From Bettongia penicillata ogilbyi (Eukaryota > Chordata > Mammalia > Diprotodontia > Potoroidae), in NCBI GenBank assembly GCA_023548195.1, contig JAJHZJ010000413.1:14567941-14631940 (forward strand): a stretch of 64,000 nucleotides of DNA, written 5' to 3'. The notes under the pieces are model-generated. The model did not search any database. It was not told the origin of the DNA and saw only the letters and a program-made list of their open reading frames with translations. This document shows, piece by piece, positions 45,625 to 56,769 of this stretch. The position numbers were made by a program, and so were the translations under genes. Within the stretch, counting starts at the first letter, position 1, and each line of letters begins with the position of its first letter.

Positions 45625-46460
45625 GTCAATCAATCAATCAATCCATAAGCATTTGTTAAATGTTTAGTATGTTTCAAATACCAAGGATACAAGGATATCC
45701 CTGAAATAGTCCCTGTCTTCCAGGAATTTACCCTGTAATGGAGGAGATAGCTTGTATGGAAATATATACACAATATAGTAAGTATATATAAATAGAAAAG
45801 CAAGGTATTTTGGAAAGGAGGGTGCTAGTAGCTGGGGGGTGGAGAATCAGAAGACTTCACAGAGAAGGAAGCTACTTCTAGATCTTAAAAAAAACCTTAA
45901 GATTCCAAAAATCTGAGGAGGAAGCATATTCTAGCAAGGTTGTAGAGAGAGGGTGATGTCAGTCTATGTAAAGTCACAGAGATTGGAGACAGAGTATCAT
46001 AGAATGGTATCATTCTATGGATCATAGAATGTGTGGAGAGAAATAATGTTTAAGATGAATGGAATATTTATTTTTTTGGTTTTTTTCCCCCTCATTAACA
46101 AAGACTCAAATATAAAAGCAAGGATAGATACTTAAAACTCTTATCTTTCCTTATCCCCTGTAATTCAACTGTTTGGTCCTCATCTGAAGTAGCAATAGGA
46201 ATTTAATATACATACATATATTATATATGCATATATATGCACTTATATATACATTATAAGTATATATTTGAAATATATATCAAATAAAATGTGAGACAAT
46301 TTAGGGGAAGAGACATCATCAGTAGGAAGCAGCATTTGGGCTTAAATTAGGAATCTAGTAGGCAGAATTGGGAAGCGAGTATACTGAAGGCATGAATTAG
46401 AGTTGTACCAAGTCACAGAGGTTGGAGAAGATGCGAATCTAGCTAGTGTGAAGATCCACT
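45625..46460 (-). repeat. L2 LINE 3' region, interrupted by AT-rich tract
   Basis: Begins with the antisense L2 end 'atccataagcatttgttaaa' and 'ccaaggatacaaggatatcc', continues 'tacttctagatcttaaaaaa' and 'gtaaagtcacagagattgga'. A (TA)n tract at 46203-46290 follows, then further L2-like sequence at 46300-46460 ('gagttgtaccaagtcacaga'). Confidence 0.6.
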
Positions 46461-46464
46461 AGAT

Positions 46465-47790
46465 CAAAACCAGGCATCAATAGGAAGGAAAGTTTTTCAA
46501 AGATACACACCTTGATTGAAAATATTTTCTGGCTACCCCACATGGCAGATTTATGTAGAGTAGGAACAACAATGTTGGAAAATTCAGTTCTGTTACTGCT
46601 CTGGGACTGGGCTTTTTTACTTGCATTCTAATAGAAGGGAATTTCTTTGTTTCTTCCATTGGACACTCTCAGATACATGTTGACACTAGACATTTGATCT
46701 CCTATAGATACAATGTTTTCTATTCTTTGTTTTTCACATATGAACTGACTTTGTATTGGTCACCATGGCCTGCAAAGCTGTTCCCAAAGTATTGTCACTG
46801 GTTTCAATTCAAGGCTCTGTCTAACTTGAAACCTTTCTAGATTCACTGCGAATTGACCTCTTGATACAATGACTCCAAGCTCATTAAAGAGAGTTTTTCA
46901 TTTCCAAGGATGATTGCCTTAAAATAAATTGCTAATTATCTGTGTTTGTTTTCTCTTACGTGAGATTCCCCATAGTTTCCCTCCTTGCAAGGGTTGCCAT
47001 GGACAGCTCTAAATTTTTCAAAACAGGTGATCTAAGCAAGGTCAGCAAGTTAGCGCCCTAGATAGAGTTGGTAAACTCTTCTGCCTGTTTTAAGATAGAG
47101 AGCATGTTTCTAGAACAATGTGTCAAAAAGATTTCTGTAGTGCCCTTGTAAACAGAGAGAAGTAGGCTGGATAAGAACCAAGATTGTAAAAGTTGTTGGG
47201 TTAGTTTTTTGTGTTAGACTCAATGAACCATTTCCTTATCAACCTAATTCCCAAACCAACTCAAAACATACTTTGTTACTCACAGGAAGTAGGATTGCTA
47301 ATTCGGACTCAGATACGTGTAATTAGCACCATATGTCTCGTCTGACTGTATTACGCCTTCCAGTAATTCCTTGATAGTTTTTCTCTTCAGTTCTTATATT
47401 GGTGGACACTATCTCTTAAAGGTATCAGGAGTCTCTTCGCCTTTTCTTTCTTCCTCCTTCTCCTTCCTTTTTCCTCAATTGCCCTTCATCTATTCCCTAT
47501 TTCCCTTAGTAATCACTTTGTCTGCAGAACACTTTGGTTTGTAATTCTAATGCAATAGGTATTTAATTAATATTTATTGTATTGGCTTGAACTGCTCAAA
47601 AGAAACATGAGATGCACAAATTTAGAGATCTCCAATCCACATGTTCTTGTGGACTATTTGTTCCTGATCTGTGTGACCATGTACAGTGTGATGCAATTTG
47701 GTGCCTGTTAAGCACGAAGGAGGAAACTCAGCCAACCAGTATTCTCTATTGTATTCCTCTTTTCTCCTATGATAACAGTTTTTTGTTTCA
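46465..47790. other. unclassified noncoding DNA
   Basis: About 1.3 kb with no recognised gene or repeat. Confidence 0.45.
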
Positions 47791-47799
47791 TTATATAGG

Positions 47800-47970
47800 G
47801 TTGCTGAGTGGATTGAGACTTGGAGTCAGGAAGACAGATAAATTACCTAATCTCTCTGAGTCTCTGTTTACTTACCTGTAAGAGGGGGATAATAATAGCA
47901 TCTATTCAGATGGGTGTTCTGAGAATCAAATGAGGAAATGTAGGTAAAATACTTTGCAAATCCTAGAAAA
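47800..47970 (+). repeat. MIR SINE
   Basis: 'agacttggagtcaggaagac', 'taatctctctgagtctctgt', 'gagggggataataatagcat', 'tctgagaatcaaatgaggaa', 'aatactttgcaaatcct': sense order. Confidence 0.78.
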
Positions 47971-47974
47971 GCAG

Positions 47975-48430
47975 AGTCTCAAAGAGATTAGGGAACTGGA
48001 CTTGAAGTCCAGATGACCTCAGTTCAATTCCTGGGAAGCTAGGTGGTGCTATAGTGCACAGAGCATCCAGGGCCTGGCATCAGGAAGATTTATCTTTCTG
48101 AGTTCTAATCCAGCCTCAGATACTCACTCTCTATATAACCCTTGGTATCTCACTTCATCCTATTTGCCTCAATTTCCTCATCTGGAGAATGAGCTGGAGA
48201 AGAAAATGGTAAATCATTCTAGTATCTCTTCCAAGAAAAACCCCAGTAGAGTTCAACTTGACTGAAATGAGGGAGCAACAAGTTCAAATCATGCCTCAGA
48301 TATTATTTAAAGCTGAATAACCTTCAGCACGTCACTCATCCTTTCCGGCCTTTAGTTTACTCATCTGTGAAATAAGGGGCTTGCACCCAATCACCTGTAA
48401 GATCTATATAAGATCCTAGGTGCTCTATAA
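47975..48430 (+). repeat. older SINE split by a MAR1 insertion
   Basis: Left part 'gaactggacttgaagtccag' to 'agttcaattcct'. The right part restarts at 48281 with 'agttcaaatcatgcctcaga', 'cgtcactcatcctttccggc', 'actcatctgtgaaataaggg', 'acctgtaagatctatataag'. The break falls in the B-box region. Confidence 0.78.
48033..48280 (+). repeat. MAR1-like SINE, full length, with target duplication
   Basis: 'gggaagctaggtggtgctat', 'catcaggaagatttatcttt', 'gagttctaatccagcctcag', 'ctcaatttcctcatctggag', 'gagctggagaagaaaatggt', 'agtatctcttccaagaaaaa', 'ttgactgaaatgagggagca'. Flanking 'agttcaattcct' (48021-48032) and 'agttcaaatcat' (48281-48292) agree at 10/12, consistent with a target-site duplication. 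Confidence 0.85.
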
Positions 48431-48524
48431 TATGAGTTCATTAAAATCAAGTAAAGCACACAGTTAAATTTACAACGAAGCGGTGGAAGAGAATTGCAGA
48501 GTAGGACCATCAGTTTAGGTAAAT

Positions 48525-48790
48525 TAGTAATAAATGGCATTTATCTAGTATTTTTCTATTTGCAAAGCACTTTATCCCTATTAGCTCATTTGAGTTTGGT
48601 GGTAAGTCTGTGAAGTAGGTGCTATGGTTACTATTTCCATTTAAAAAATGAGGAAAACACTGATCAGAGTGTTTAAGAGATTGCCCATGGTCATATGGCT
48701 AGTAAGTGTTGGAGGCAGAATTGGAGCCCAGGTGTTCCTGACCCTAAATTTGGTGCTCTACCCACCCCATGGTACTGCCTCAAACTTGTA
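48525..48790 (-). repeat. MIR SINE, nearly full length
   Basis: 'aatggcatttatctagtatt', 'atttgcaaagcactttatcc', 'gaagtaggtgctatggttac', 'aaaaaatgaggaaaacactg', 'atggtcatatggctagtaag', 'aattggagcccaggtgttcc', 'ctctacccaccccatggtac'. Confidence 0.82.
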
Positions 48791-48794
48791 ATTT

Positions 48795-49635
48795 AGCCTG
48801 ACATAAGCTCACAGTCTTAGGCAATCCCTTTTAGTCCCTCCATGCCATCACTGCTCTTTTTGTCCATTTAGTTCTTTATTTTCCCTCTTTCCACCCATCA
48901 GGCATGGAATGGACTGCTACCATACTTTGGGAATCCAAAGGAGTGAGATGATGCCCTTGGTCCCAGGTTCACCCTTTTTGGTCTCGGAATCTCCTTGTTC
49001 TGCCATCATTCGACTTACCAACTCTGCCAATGGTCCCTAGCTTCTACCCCTAGGAGGCCTATTTTGTCTCTCCAACTTTGCATAACTCTCTGAACCTTGG
49101 CATCCCCACATCAAGAACACTCTGTATCTTGTCTTTTCCCTGGTTTGGAGACTTCTCTGCCCAACTCTGCCCTCTAGTGTCCTCAGGACACTCGGGTTCA
49201 GGTCACCTTATCTTTGATGGAAAATCCCCATATAGAGATGCATAAACTATTTATGCATATTAATCATCATCCATTCATTTGCTCATTTATTCATTTAACA
49301 AGAATTTTTAAGACCAGGGAAATTATGTGACCCTACATTTCTGCTTTAGCATTGAAATATCTTACCCTTTATAATCATTCCACAGTTCAAAATATATTCT
49401 CATAGAGTATTTTTTTTACTCCTGATAACACATTTCTTTTTACAATTTCCTTGTCAGGTTCTTCAATCATTTGTTATTATTTAGTCTGACTTTGGGCAAG
49501 TTATTCTTCCTAGGGACTCACTTTCCTTCTCTGTGAAATAAGACAGTTGGTCTTTTTACCTATATGACATTATGATATATGACATTATGAAATGTTTGCC
49601 CTGGAATGGGAAAAGAACCTGAGGTAGCAGAAGAT
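48795..49635. other. unclassified noncoding DNA
   Basis: No gene or confident repeat recognised; 49455-49560 may be a decayed SINE. Confidence 0.42.
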
Positions 49636-49639
49636 GGCC

Positions 49640-49840
49640 AGGTTTGTCAGAAGAAGATTGGGTTCTAATTCTGACTCTATCGCATATGAGCTGTGTGACC
49701 TTGGAATAGTCACTTAATCTACGTCTCACTTTCCTTATGTGTAAAATGTGAATATTAATAATTGCACTACCCATGTCTCAGGGTTGTTGTGAGTCATTTG
49801 TGAAAGTGCTTTGTAAAATGACAGCACTAACTTTGTAGCC
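49640..49840 (+). repeat. MIR SINE
   Basis: 'gattgggttctaattctgac', 'gctgtgtgaccttggaatag', 'tcacttaatctacgtctcac', 'gtgtaaaatgtgaatattaa', 'tgtctcagggttgttgtgag', 'gtgaaagtgctttgtaaaat'. Confidence 0.83.
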
Positions 49841-49845
49841 ATGCA

Positions 49846-50260
49846 GGGTCATCAATGGAGTAATGACTGAACAAATTATGGTACATGACTGTAATGGAAT
49901 ATTATTGTGCTATATAATAGTGACAAATACGCATTCAGAGAAACATGGGAACATTTATAGCAAATGATGGAGAATAAAGAGGGTTGAACCAAGAGAACAA
50001 TGTACATGATGGCTACAATAATGTAAATGAAAACAACACTAAAGGGTAACTGAATACATATTAATTTCAGTGAGTGATCTTAGCACCAGAGAATGAAAGT
50101 TATATCTTTCCTATCAGTAGAAAGGTGAGGCATTATGGGTGTGGAATGCATTATACACTGTCAGACTTGATTGTTTTGTCAGTCAGTTTTGCTTTAGTGG
50201 CATTTTTTGTTTATGAGGAAGGACACAACATTAAGGGAAATATATTAGGAATTTAATGTA
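49846..50260 (+). mobile_element. L1 LINE 3' fragment
   Basis: 'gaacaaattatggtacatga', 'ctgtaatggaatattattgt', 'tgaaccaagagaacaatgta' and 'gcattatgggtgtggaatgc' are the sense counterpart of the antisense L1 ORF2 3' end and UTR at 38600-38800. The only plus-strand L1 fragment seen. Confidence 0.78.
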
Positions 50261-50387
50261 CTTTTTTAAAGCAATCTTTAAAATTTTTTTTTAAGTTGCC
50301 AAACATTAGATTAAGGGGGATGGCATGGTGTGATGGAAAAGGATGGAAGTCCCTTCCAGTTCTAAATTCTAGAACTTTTTTTAAATT

Positions 50388-50930
50388 CAACAAACTTTTA
50401 TTAACTGTTAACTATGTACTTCTACACTTCACAAGGTACTGGGTCATACGGCAAAAAACTCTAGTCAAGCAGGGAGATAAGATATATATTAATAATGGTA
50501 ATGGAAAAAGTTTTATCCTAAGGGAATAAGGGATATGTAAACCAGAACCCTCGTTAGGTTTAAGGAGGAAGAATATTTACTGACCAGGGGTGTCCAGGGA
50601 GGTGCCATGAATCAATCAGCCAATTAGTATTTCTTAAGTGACTACTGTATGCCAGGCACTTATAACAATTATGTGATGACATTTGTTTTGAGACTTAAAG
50701 GACAGGTAGAATTTCAACATATGGAGAGATGAGAAAAATACAGAATATGTTCAGTTAGACTTGAATGTAGCTTACACAGAAGAATGAGATAAGATTGTGG
50801 CAACAGATTGTAGAGGACCCTGAATATTGTTCTTAAATAGTTTGAATTTTTTAAGCAAGAAATCGGTACCTATTGAAGAATTTTGAGCAGAGAATTGAAA
50901 GAATCTGAAATCCACTTGATATTTGAATAA
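50388..50930 (-). repeat. two L2 3' ends in tandem
   Basis: An antisense L2 terminus at 50388 ('caacaaacttttattaactg', 'cacaaggtactgggtcatac') is followed by a second at 50612 ('caatcagccaattagtattt', 'ctactgtatgccaggcactt'). Weak L2 body follows to about 50930. Confidence 0.6.
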
Positions 50931-51574
50931 ACTGAGAGCCTGAAATTACTTGCTAAAATTTACTCAGATATATAATGGCAGAGACAGGCACTAGAAAGAA
51001 TCCGATCATAGCCCACGCTCTAAAAAAAATAACAACTTCATCCATAAAATAAAGATAGCACAGGGAGATCATAAATGTCATCTGAGGATGAAAGGATGGC
51101 TTTAATACAAAGAACAGATATGATAGTATGGCACTGGCTTGGTGATACTTGGAGTTATATTCCCCAAGAGCCACATTTGCAATCCCCATTCACCAAAAGA
51201 GACAATAGGTGACTCTCTGGCCTTAGAATCTCTCGTAATATATAATATCTTTATACAAACGTCAAGCATCTGGAAGAGTCTGGAAGGTTATGTGTGAAAG
51301 TGTCACATGAGGTAGAAAGCTGTGAACCAAGTACTCCTGCAGTAGATATAATATATTCTCTTTAACATTTTTTCTTTTATATAGGCAATGTTCAATTGCC
51401 TAACTTACCTTGGCCTACCAAACTCCCAGCAAGGACCCTGAATTATCTATTTAACAGTTGTGTATAGTGATCAATAGTATTTTTATGTTCTTTAACACAA
51501 AGAAAATTAGATACCATATATGGTGGATATTTTTCAGTAGAGATTGTGGGAAAGTCACATGTAGAATGACAGTG

Positions 51575-51790
51575 TAGTAATGATGATGATAGCTCAAATT
51601 TATATAATGCTTTAAGGTTTACAAAGCACTTTACAAATATCTCATTTATGATCATAACAACCCTGGGAGGTAGGTGCTATTAGCAATATCCTCATTTTAC
51701 TGGTGAGGAAATTGAAGTAGATGAAAGTTAAATTGCCTTCTGAGGGTCCCATAGCTAGTAAGTATCTGAGGTCAGATTTGTTTAATCTAA
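51575..51790 (-). repeat. MIR SINE
   Basis: 'tatataatgctttaaggttt', 'acaaagcactttacaaatat', 'ataacaaccctgggaggtag', 'tactggtgaggaaattgaag', 'tcccatagctagtaagtatc': well-kept antisense order. Confidence 0.85.
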
Positions 51791-51799
51791 TGAAGTGTG

Positions 51800-53980
51800 A
51801 TGTGTATGGCATTATGAACGGTGCCATTAACCTTATATGAACTGAGTCTGCCTTGGATCATTTGTCACTGACCATAATATTCATTACTTGTACTTAGGTT
51901 GTCTGATATTTGGTTGATCCTCAAGGCTGTATGCTTATTTCTTTATGCAAATATTTCAGAGTATGCCCCCCCCCCACGCTCTGTAATTTCTTATAATTAT
52001 GGAAGCTCCAGATGAGCCAGAAATAATGTGAGTGTTTCCAGGGAGGGACCAACAAATCTCTAAGGTTATGACTGAACTGCTATTATTTGTGACAAATTTT
52101 AATAACACTAAGATAGGGTGTCTAGAATTACATAGCTATTTTCTTTCATTCACTTGATTTAAAACATATTGGGCACTGCAATGTGTTTTAAAATCATTTT
52201 TGCACACTTTTAAAGAAAGTCTGAATTATTATTTTCCTGTCCCTATCTTTAATTTCCATAATTCATTTATTCATTTAACTCTACTCTGAAATACTAATGA
52301 AATTAGTGATATGGCATCTTTCTAAAGAAGTGTAGTTTTAAAAATCATTCTTTTTGAGTTTTTAAACCCATTTTGAAATATAAAATCAATGATTTACACT
52401 TTCAATTATTTATAAATCTTTGGTTCCATTTTCCCTGACCTTTGTTATAAAGGGATACTTTGTAGACATTAAAGGACTCATCATAAATATGCATACATAC
52501 CTACTGAAGACTGAATGAATAATGTCTTGCACATGTTCACAAAGTTGTAACTAGGGTAGGGCAATTGGGGCTTTTTCCCAGGAAGATAAATTTAGAAGGT
52601 GCCAAATTTAGAAAGGGCCCTTCAATAGGATAGAAACAACTGATATTAGCACCCAGTTAGCAAGCATAATTAGATAAATCAGAAAGTGACCAGAGGGGGC
52701 TGTGATGAGCTGATGAAAACACTGCCTCAGTCACCAGCATGGTTTCACACTGGTGTACAAGCATTCCTATTTCCCTGATAGACAGTATTTTGCTGCCCCG
52801 TACCACTCAACTCAGAATGTACTCATGATGTTTGTGTAGGTGTAGTTTGTAGTTTTGCAATGGGCAAAAAACCCAAATAAACTCTACTTATGGCTCTGCA
52901 TTCATATGAATGTTACTGTTTTTCAAATGTATGTAGAGGTTGCAGTGATAAAGAGACAGTTTATTTAAAATTCTTATTTACTTCAAACAACAGATACTAT
53001 CATATTAGGTATGAAGTGTCCAAAAAAATCTTTAATAATAAAAAAGGGATATTTGATACTTGAAAAGTATGGTAACCACTAAACAAATCTGGTATAAAAA
53101 GTATTGGGCTTGCAACCTACTTGTTACTGAATTATCTAGAGAACACCACTATTAGGTAATTTCATGAAAGATGATCTACAAGTCAAGGACAGTGAGTCTG
53201 GTACTATAGCCTAACTTTAAACTGATTTACTTGGATCCCCATTTTTATGCACATGATAACCTTGCAGAAATCCACATGCTTCATCTACCAAGGTTCCCCA
53301 GAGCTCTTGCAATCCCTGTTGAGTCAAAGACCTGTATATGATGATGTTGGGATATATACCCTTTCCACTTTTTTCAAATCTAGCCTCTCTCCTACTCCAC
53401 TACACCACATCAGAACCCTTTATTTAGCTCTCAAGCAACAGGAAGAGCTTTAGAAGTAGATGCAAATGGTTTGAAGGTGCAGGGTATGATTTTAATAAGT
53501 GCATACATGGCTAATGCATGTTAGGGGGAGCTCAACAGAGTTTTTAGAGGTCGAATGATTTTGGAAAATATTTACAGGGTGATTGCAATTTGCTCTCATA
53601 ATCTCCCGGAGGAGTTGTTTACTAGATCCCTGGGTTTGTTACATATCTCAGTTATTCCTTTATATCTTCCTCTCTATTTTGGTTTCCTGGCTTATTTATA
53701 CTACTTGCTTACAACAGACTCATTTACATTTTGGGGGAGGGGGCATAACTCAGACTAAGCAAGAGAAAAAAAAGAGAAATGATATTTGAGAAGCATACCA
53801 CATGGTGGCACTGGTGTAAATCAACAGCCTCCACATGCATATAAACTTGCAAGATTAATGGATATGACTCTGATTTCCTTCCTGCTTCTCTGGTGTTGGG
53901 ATATCTTTATTGAATCTGGACAGACCCTTAGGAAAACAGGGAAGCAGTTCAGAGTGGAACAGTAGGAAATCTTCATGAAT
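51800..53980. other. unclassified, largely repeat-free DNA
   Basis: About 2.2 kb with few recognisable repeats. 52550-52830 ('aggtgccaaatttagaaagg', 'tattttgctgccccgtacca') may be an unidentified interspersed repeat. No gene seen. Short C run at 51967-51975. Confidence 0.42.
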
Positions 53981-53984
53981 ATAG

Positions 53985-54500
53985 AACCAGAAAAATTGGA
54001 TTCTAGTCTCTCTCTGTTTGATGCTCTATCATTAACCATGAGGCCTCAGGAAAGTGGCAACTACCCGAGTTTCAGTCTCCCCAGAGAAGAAGCTACAACC
54101 TGTAAAAATGGCACAGCTAAGAAACATCTTCCTTTCTTTTTTTATTTCTATATATATTTATTTATATATTTTTATATAAATATATAATATAATTATATAT
54201 GATATATAATAATATTAATATATTATTATATAATATACAATATATTATATATTATATTTATATATTTAATATATTATATATTTATATATAATATTTAATA
54301 TATATTTAATATATTTAATTATATATTATATATTTATATATTTTATATATTGTATTTATATATTTAATATATTATATATTTATATATATTTTTATATATT
54401 TATTTATATATATTTTTGTATGTAATATATTACATTTTGTAATGTTAGAGGATCAAATGAAATAAGGTATGTGAACAGGCACCAGCAACTGGAAGGTTCC
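53985..54500 (+). repeat. MIR split by an AT-rich tract
   Basis: Left part 53985-54120 ('gattctagtctctctctgtt', 'catgaggcctcaggaaagtg', 'tttcagtctccccagagaag', 'acctgtaaaaatggcacagc'). Right part from 54435 ('gttagaggatcaaatgaaat', 'aggtatgtgaacaggcacc'). Between them, 54146-54430 is almost pure A/T. Confidence 0.6.
54146..54430. repeat. (TA)-rich low-complexity tract
   Basis: About 285 bp, nearly all A/T, made of 'atatttatatattt' and 'taatatattatata' blocks. It is rich in self-complementary segments. Confidence 0.9.
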
Positions 54501-54734
54501 ATTGAAATATAAGGGATTCTCACTGATATTAAGCCATCACTGTCTTCACTGTTCCCAGCTTATTTTTTTCCTGTGGCTTTTTCTTCTTTGGTTCCCTCTG
54601 CTGTATCACTTCACCTTTTCACGAGCATCCAGCATCCTCCTGCTCTTTCCTTTTCCATTCTTATCAAAACAGTTCTTTAGGAAAGTATCTAAAATCAGTC
54701 ATTTATCCCTTAGTAGGTCTTTCAGTTGTAGGAT

Positions 54735-54895
54735 CATAATGTAGAAGTGACAAGGGTCAACTTCTTCATTCTACAATTGATGGAACCAAGGCCTGGAGAG
54801 TTAAAGGACTTGATCAGTGTCAGCCAGGTAACAAGTGTCAAAGGCACGATTTTGAACCCAGAATCAGTGCTCTTTCCATTGTGTAATACCCAGCT
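54735..54895 (-). repeat. MIR-type SINE
   Basis: 'gaagtgacaagggtcaactt', 'ttgatggaaccaaggcctgg', 'agagttaaaggacttgatca', 'cgattttgaacccagaatca', 'gtgctctttccattgtgtaa'. Confidence 0.7.
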
Positions 54896-54899
54896 TTAA

Positions 54900-55490
54900 A
54901 AATAGGAATAGCTGAATCTAAGCCTTCCCTCTGATATATATTGGCGTAATCTCCAGACATCTAAGCAACTAAGAAATTTCATAGGTAGAGGGAGTTTATG
55001 CAACTGGGGTTTCCTACATTGATGATAGAAGACCAAACCACTTGGGGGAAAAATATTCCAAAATTATTGCCCTTAATCCTGGAAGAGGAAGTTGATAAAA
55101 TAGTTTGTCATCAGGGACGTGGTGGGAGAGTCACTCAGGGTTTCCTGGATTCTTTCAGACTATATCCTGTAAAGATAGCATGGACAATCATGTCTATCAT
55201 GGTTGAAACCAAGAATATTTAATCACATACCAACCATTATCCAAATATAAAGATCTATTGCTAGTGAATCTAAGAGAAGATGAAACTATTCAATAAATAG
55301 AATGAGGACTTATCTTAATAGGGCAGAAATGACAAAATTACGTAGTAATCTTATTGGGGTCCATGGTTAGGACTTAGAGGGACATCACAAATAAAATAGA
55401 TAGGTAGTCAATGATTAAAGTAATAGGCTCTTTTACGTTTATTACTCAGATTATGATATGCAGTTGGGAGGGCAACATTGCCATGAGTGT
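54900..55490. other. unclassified noncoding DNA
   Basis: No gene or repeat recognised. Confidence 0.42.
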
Positions 55491-55492
55491 GT

Positions 55493-55582
55493 GTATGTAT
55501 ATATCTTTACATACATACATACATGTGCATGTGTATATATATCTATATAAAAATATAAGTACACATGCATATGTGTATATAT
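55493..55582. repeat. TA/CA/TG microsatellite
   Basis: 'gtatgtatatatc', (catacata)n and 'catgtgtatatatat' blocks directly left of the Tigger remnant. Confidence 0.8.
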
Positions 55583-56265
55583 GGTTAATCCTCAACAAAC
55601 GTGTTTAACTTTCATGACTTCAAGCATTTGTGTGGTTTTACTAGTAATCTCATTTTTACTTTTGTGTTGGCAGCTGCACACTTTTGTGGCTATGTGCGGT
55701 AAACAATGAGAGGTGTGATGTTCACAAGTTTGTGGAGTAGCTGGTTTCTTACTAGATGTTTCACTGGTCTTGTTCACTGTACTGGTGTAAAGAGCTCCCT
55801 GTGCATTGTTTGCCTTTAAGACTCAAGTTTTGTGTTGTAATTATACTCCCAAAGCATAATTTTGAACTCTAAGTCCAAGTGTGCCAAGTCAGCAAAGAGG
55901 CTTGCCTAGTAAGAAGACAGAAGTGTTAGATAAACTTCATGCTGCTATGTCTGCAGGTGCTGTTTGCCTCGAGTCTGGTGTTAACAAAGCTATGATTAGT
56001 TACAGCCATAAAAAGAAACAAAATATTTGTGAATCCAGTCTAGAAAGTGCTAAAGTAACATCTTAAGTGCATGATGAGGGAATTAAAAAAATGGAAAAGC
56101 AGCAAAGTCTGTGGGTGATTTAATGTTTTGTTAATGCTAATGTGTTAAGACTTTGTCATAAAGAATTGTATGTGCAAAAGTATATTTTTAGCACTTTCTA
56201 GCAGAAGATGGCAGTTTTTTGGGGAGTTGAGGGAATCTAACCCCTTATTTCCCATAGGTTCAATG
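55583..56265 (+). mobile_element. Tigger/pogo-type DNA transposon remnant
   Basis: Tc1/mariner-superfamily pogo elements encode a CENP-B-like transposase. The plus-strand frame at 55881-56066 reads 'KKTEVLDKLHAAMSAGAV', then 'SGVNKAMISYSHKKKQNICE' and 'SAKVTS' to a TAA at 56064-56066. In the same frame it continues with 'KKMEKQQSLWVI' (about 56086-56121). Spacing and residues match the N-terminal helix-turn-helix of Tigger transposases ('EVLDKLH', 'SAKVT', 'KMEKALxLWVED'). The DDE catalytic part is absent, so this is a short internally deleted copy. Ends are approximate; no matching inverted termini were found. Confidence 0.78.
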
Positions 56266-56765
56266 TATCAACATTCCTATTTTTTATTCTTGTTCTTTCC
56301 CTGATTTTCCCTTGGTGCCCTATCTCCCCATGGGGTAGTTGGACTGGATTATTCAAATTATCCCAGGACTTTTTCATAAAAGCTTGTCAAAAGGGAGGCT
56401 GAATTGAATCAAACCAGTCAGTTTCTCTGATCCCACAGGAAGGGAGACATATGACCCCTGCTACACTACTTGCTAAAAACACAAATTCAATGGATCTCTC
56501 TCAGATGCAGGCATGCATAGAGCAAATATGGATTGAATATACCTGGCACGTACACTGTGTACCACTTTCGCCTGGGACTTTAACTGAGAGGTTTAAGTTG
56601 AAGTTTTTTACAAGTTGTTTTTTCCCTCTAGAACTCTGTGCTATACTATGTTTTGAGCTGAATATCTTAACTGCAGTTTATTGTGATTTTTAGAATCTTA
56701 GTTTTCCTTTCTTCTGTAGTAGATTTCAGTATTTTCTGTAAGGAACAGAAAAAAATGATTTTTCA
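56266..56765. other. unclassified noncoding DNA
   Basis: No gene or repeat recognised. Confidence 0.42.
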
Positions 56766-56769
56766 TTTG

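Noticed and set aside
54146..54430. Very AT-rich tract, considered as replication origin or matrix-attachment site
   Set aside because: Composition alone is not evidence; it looks like microsatellite growth inside a MIR.
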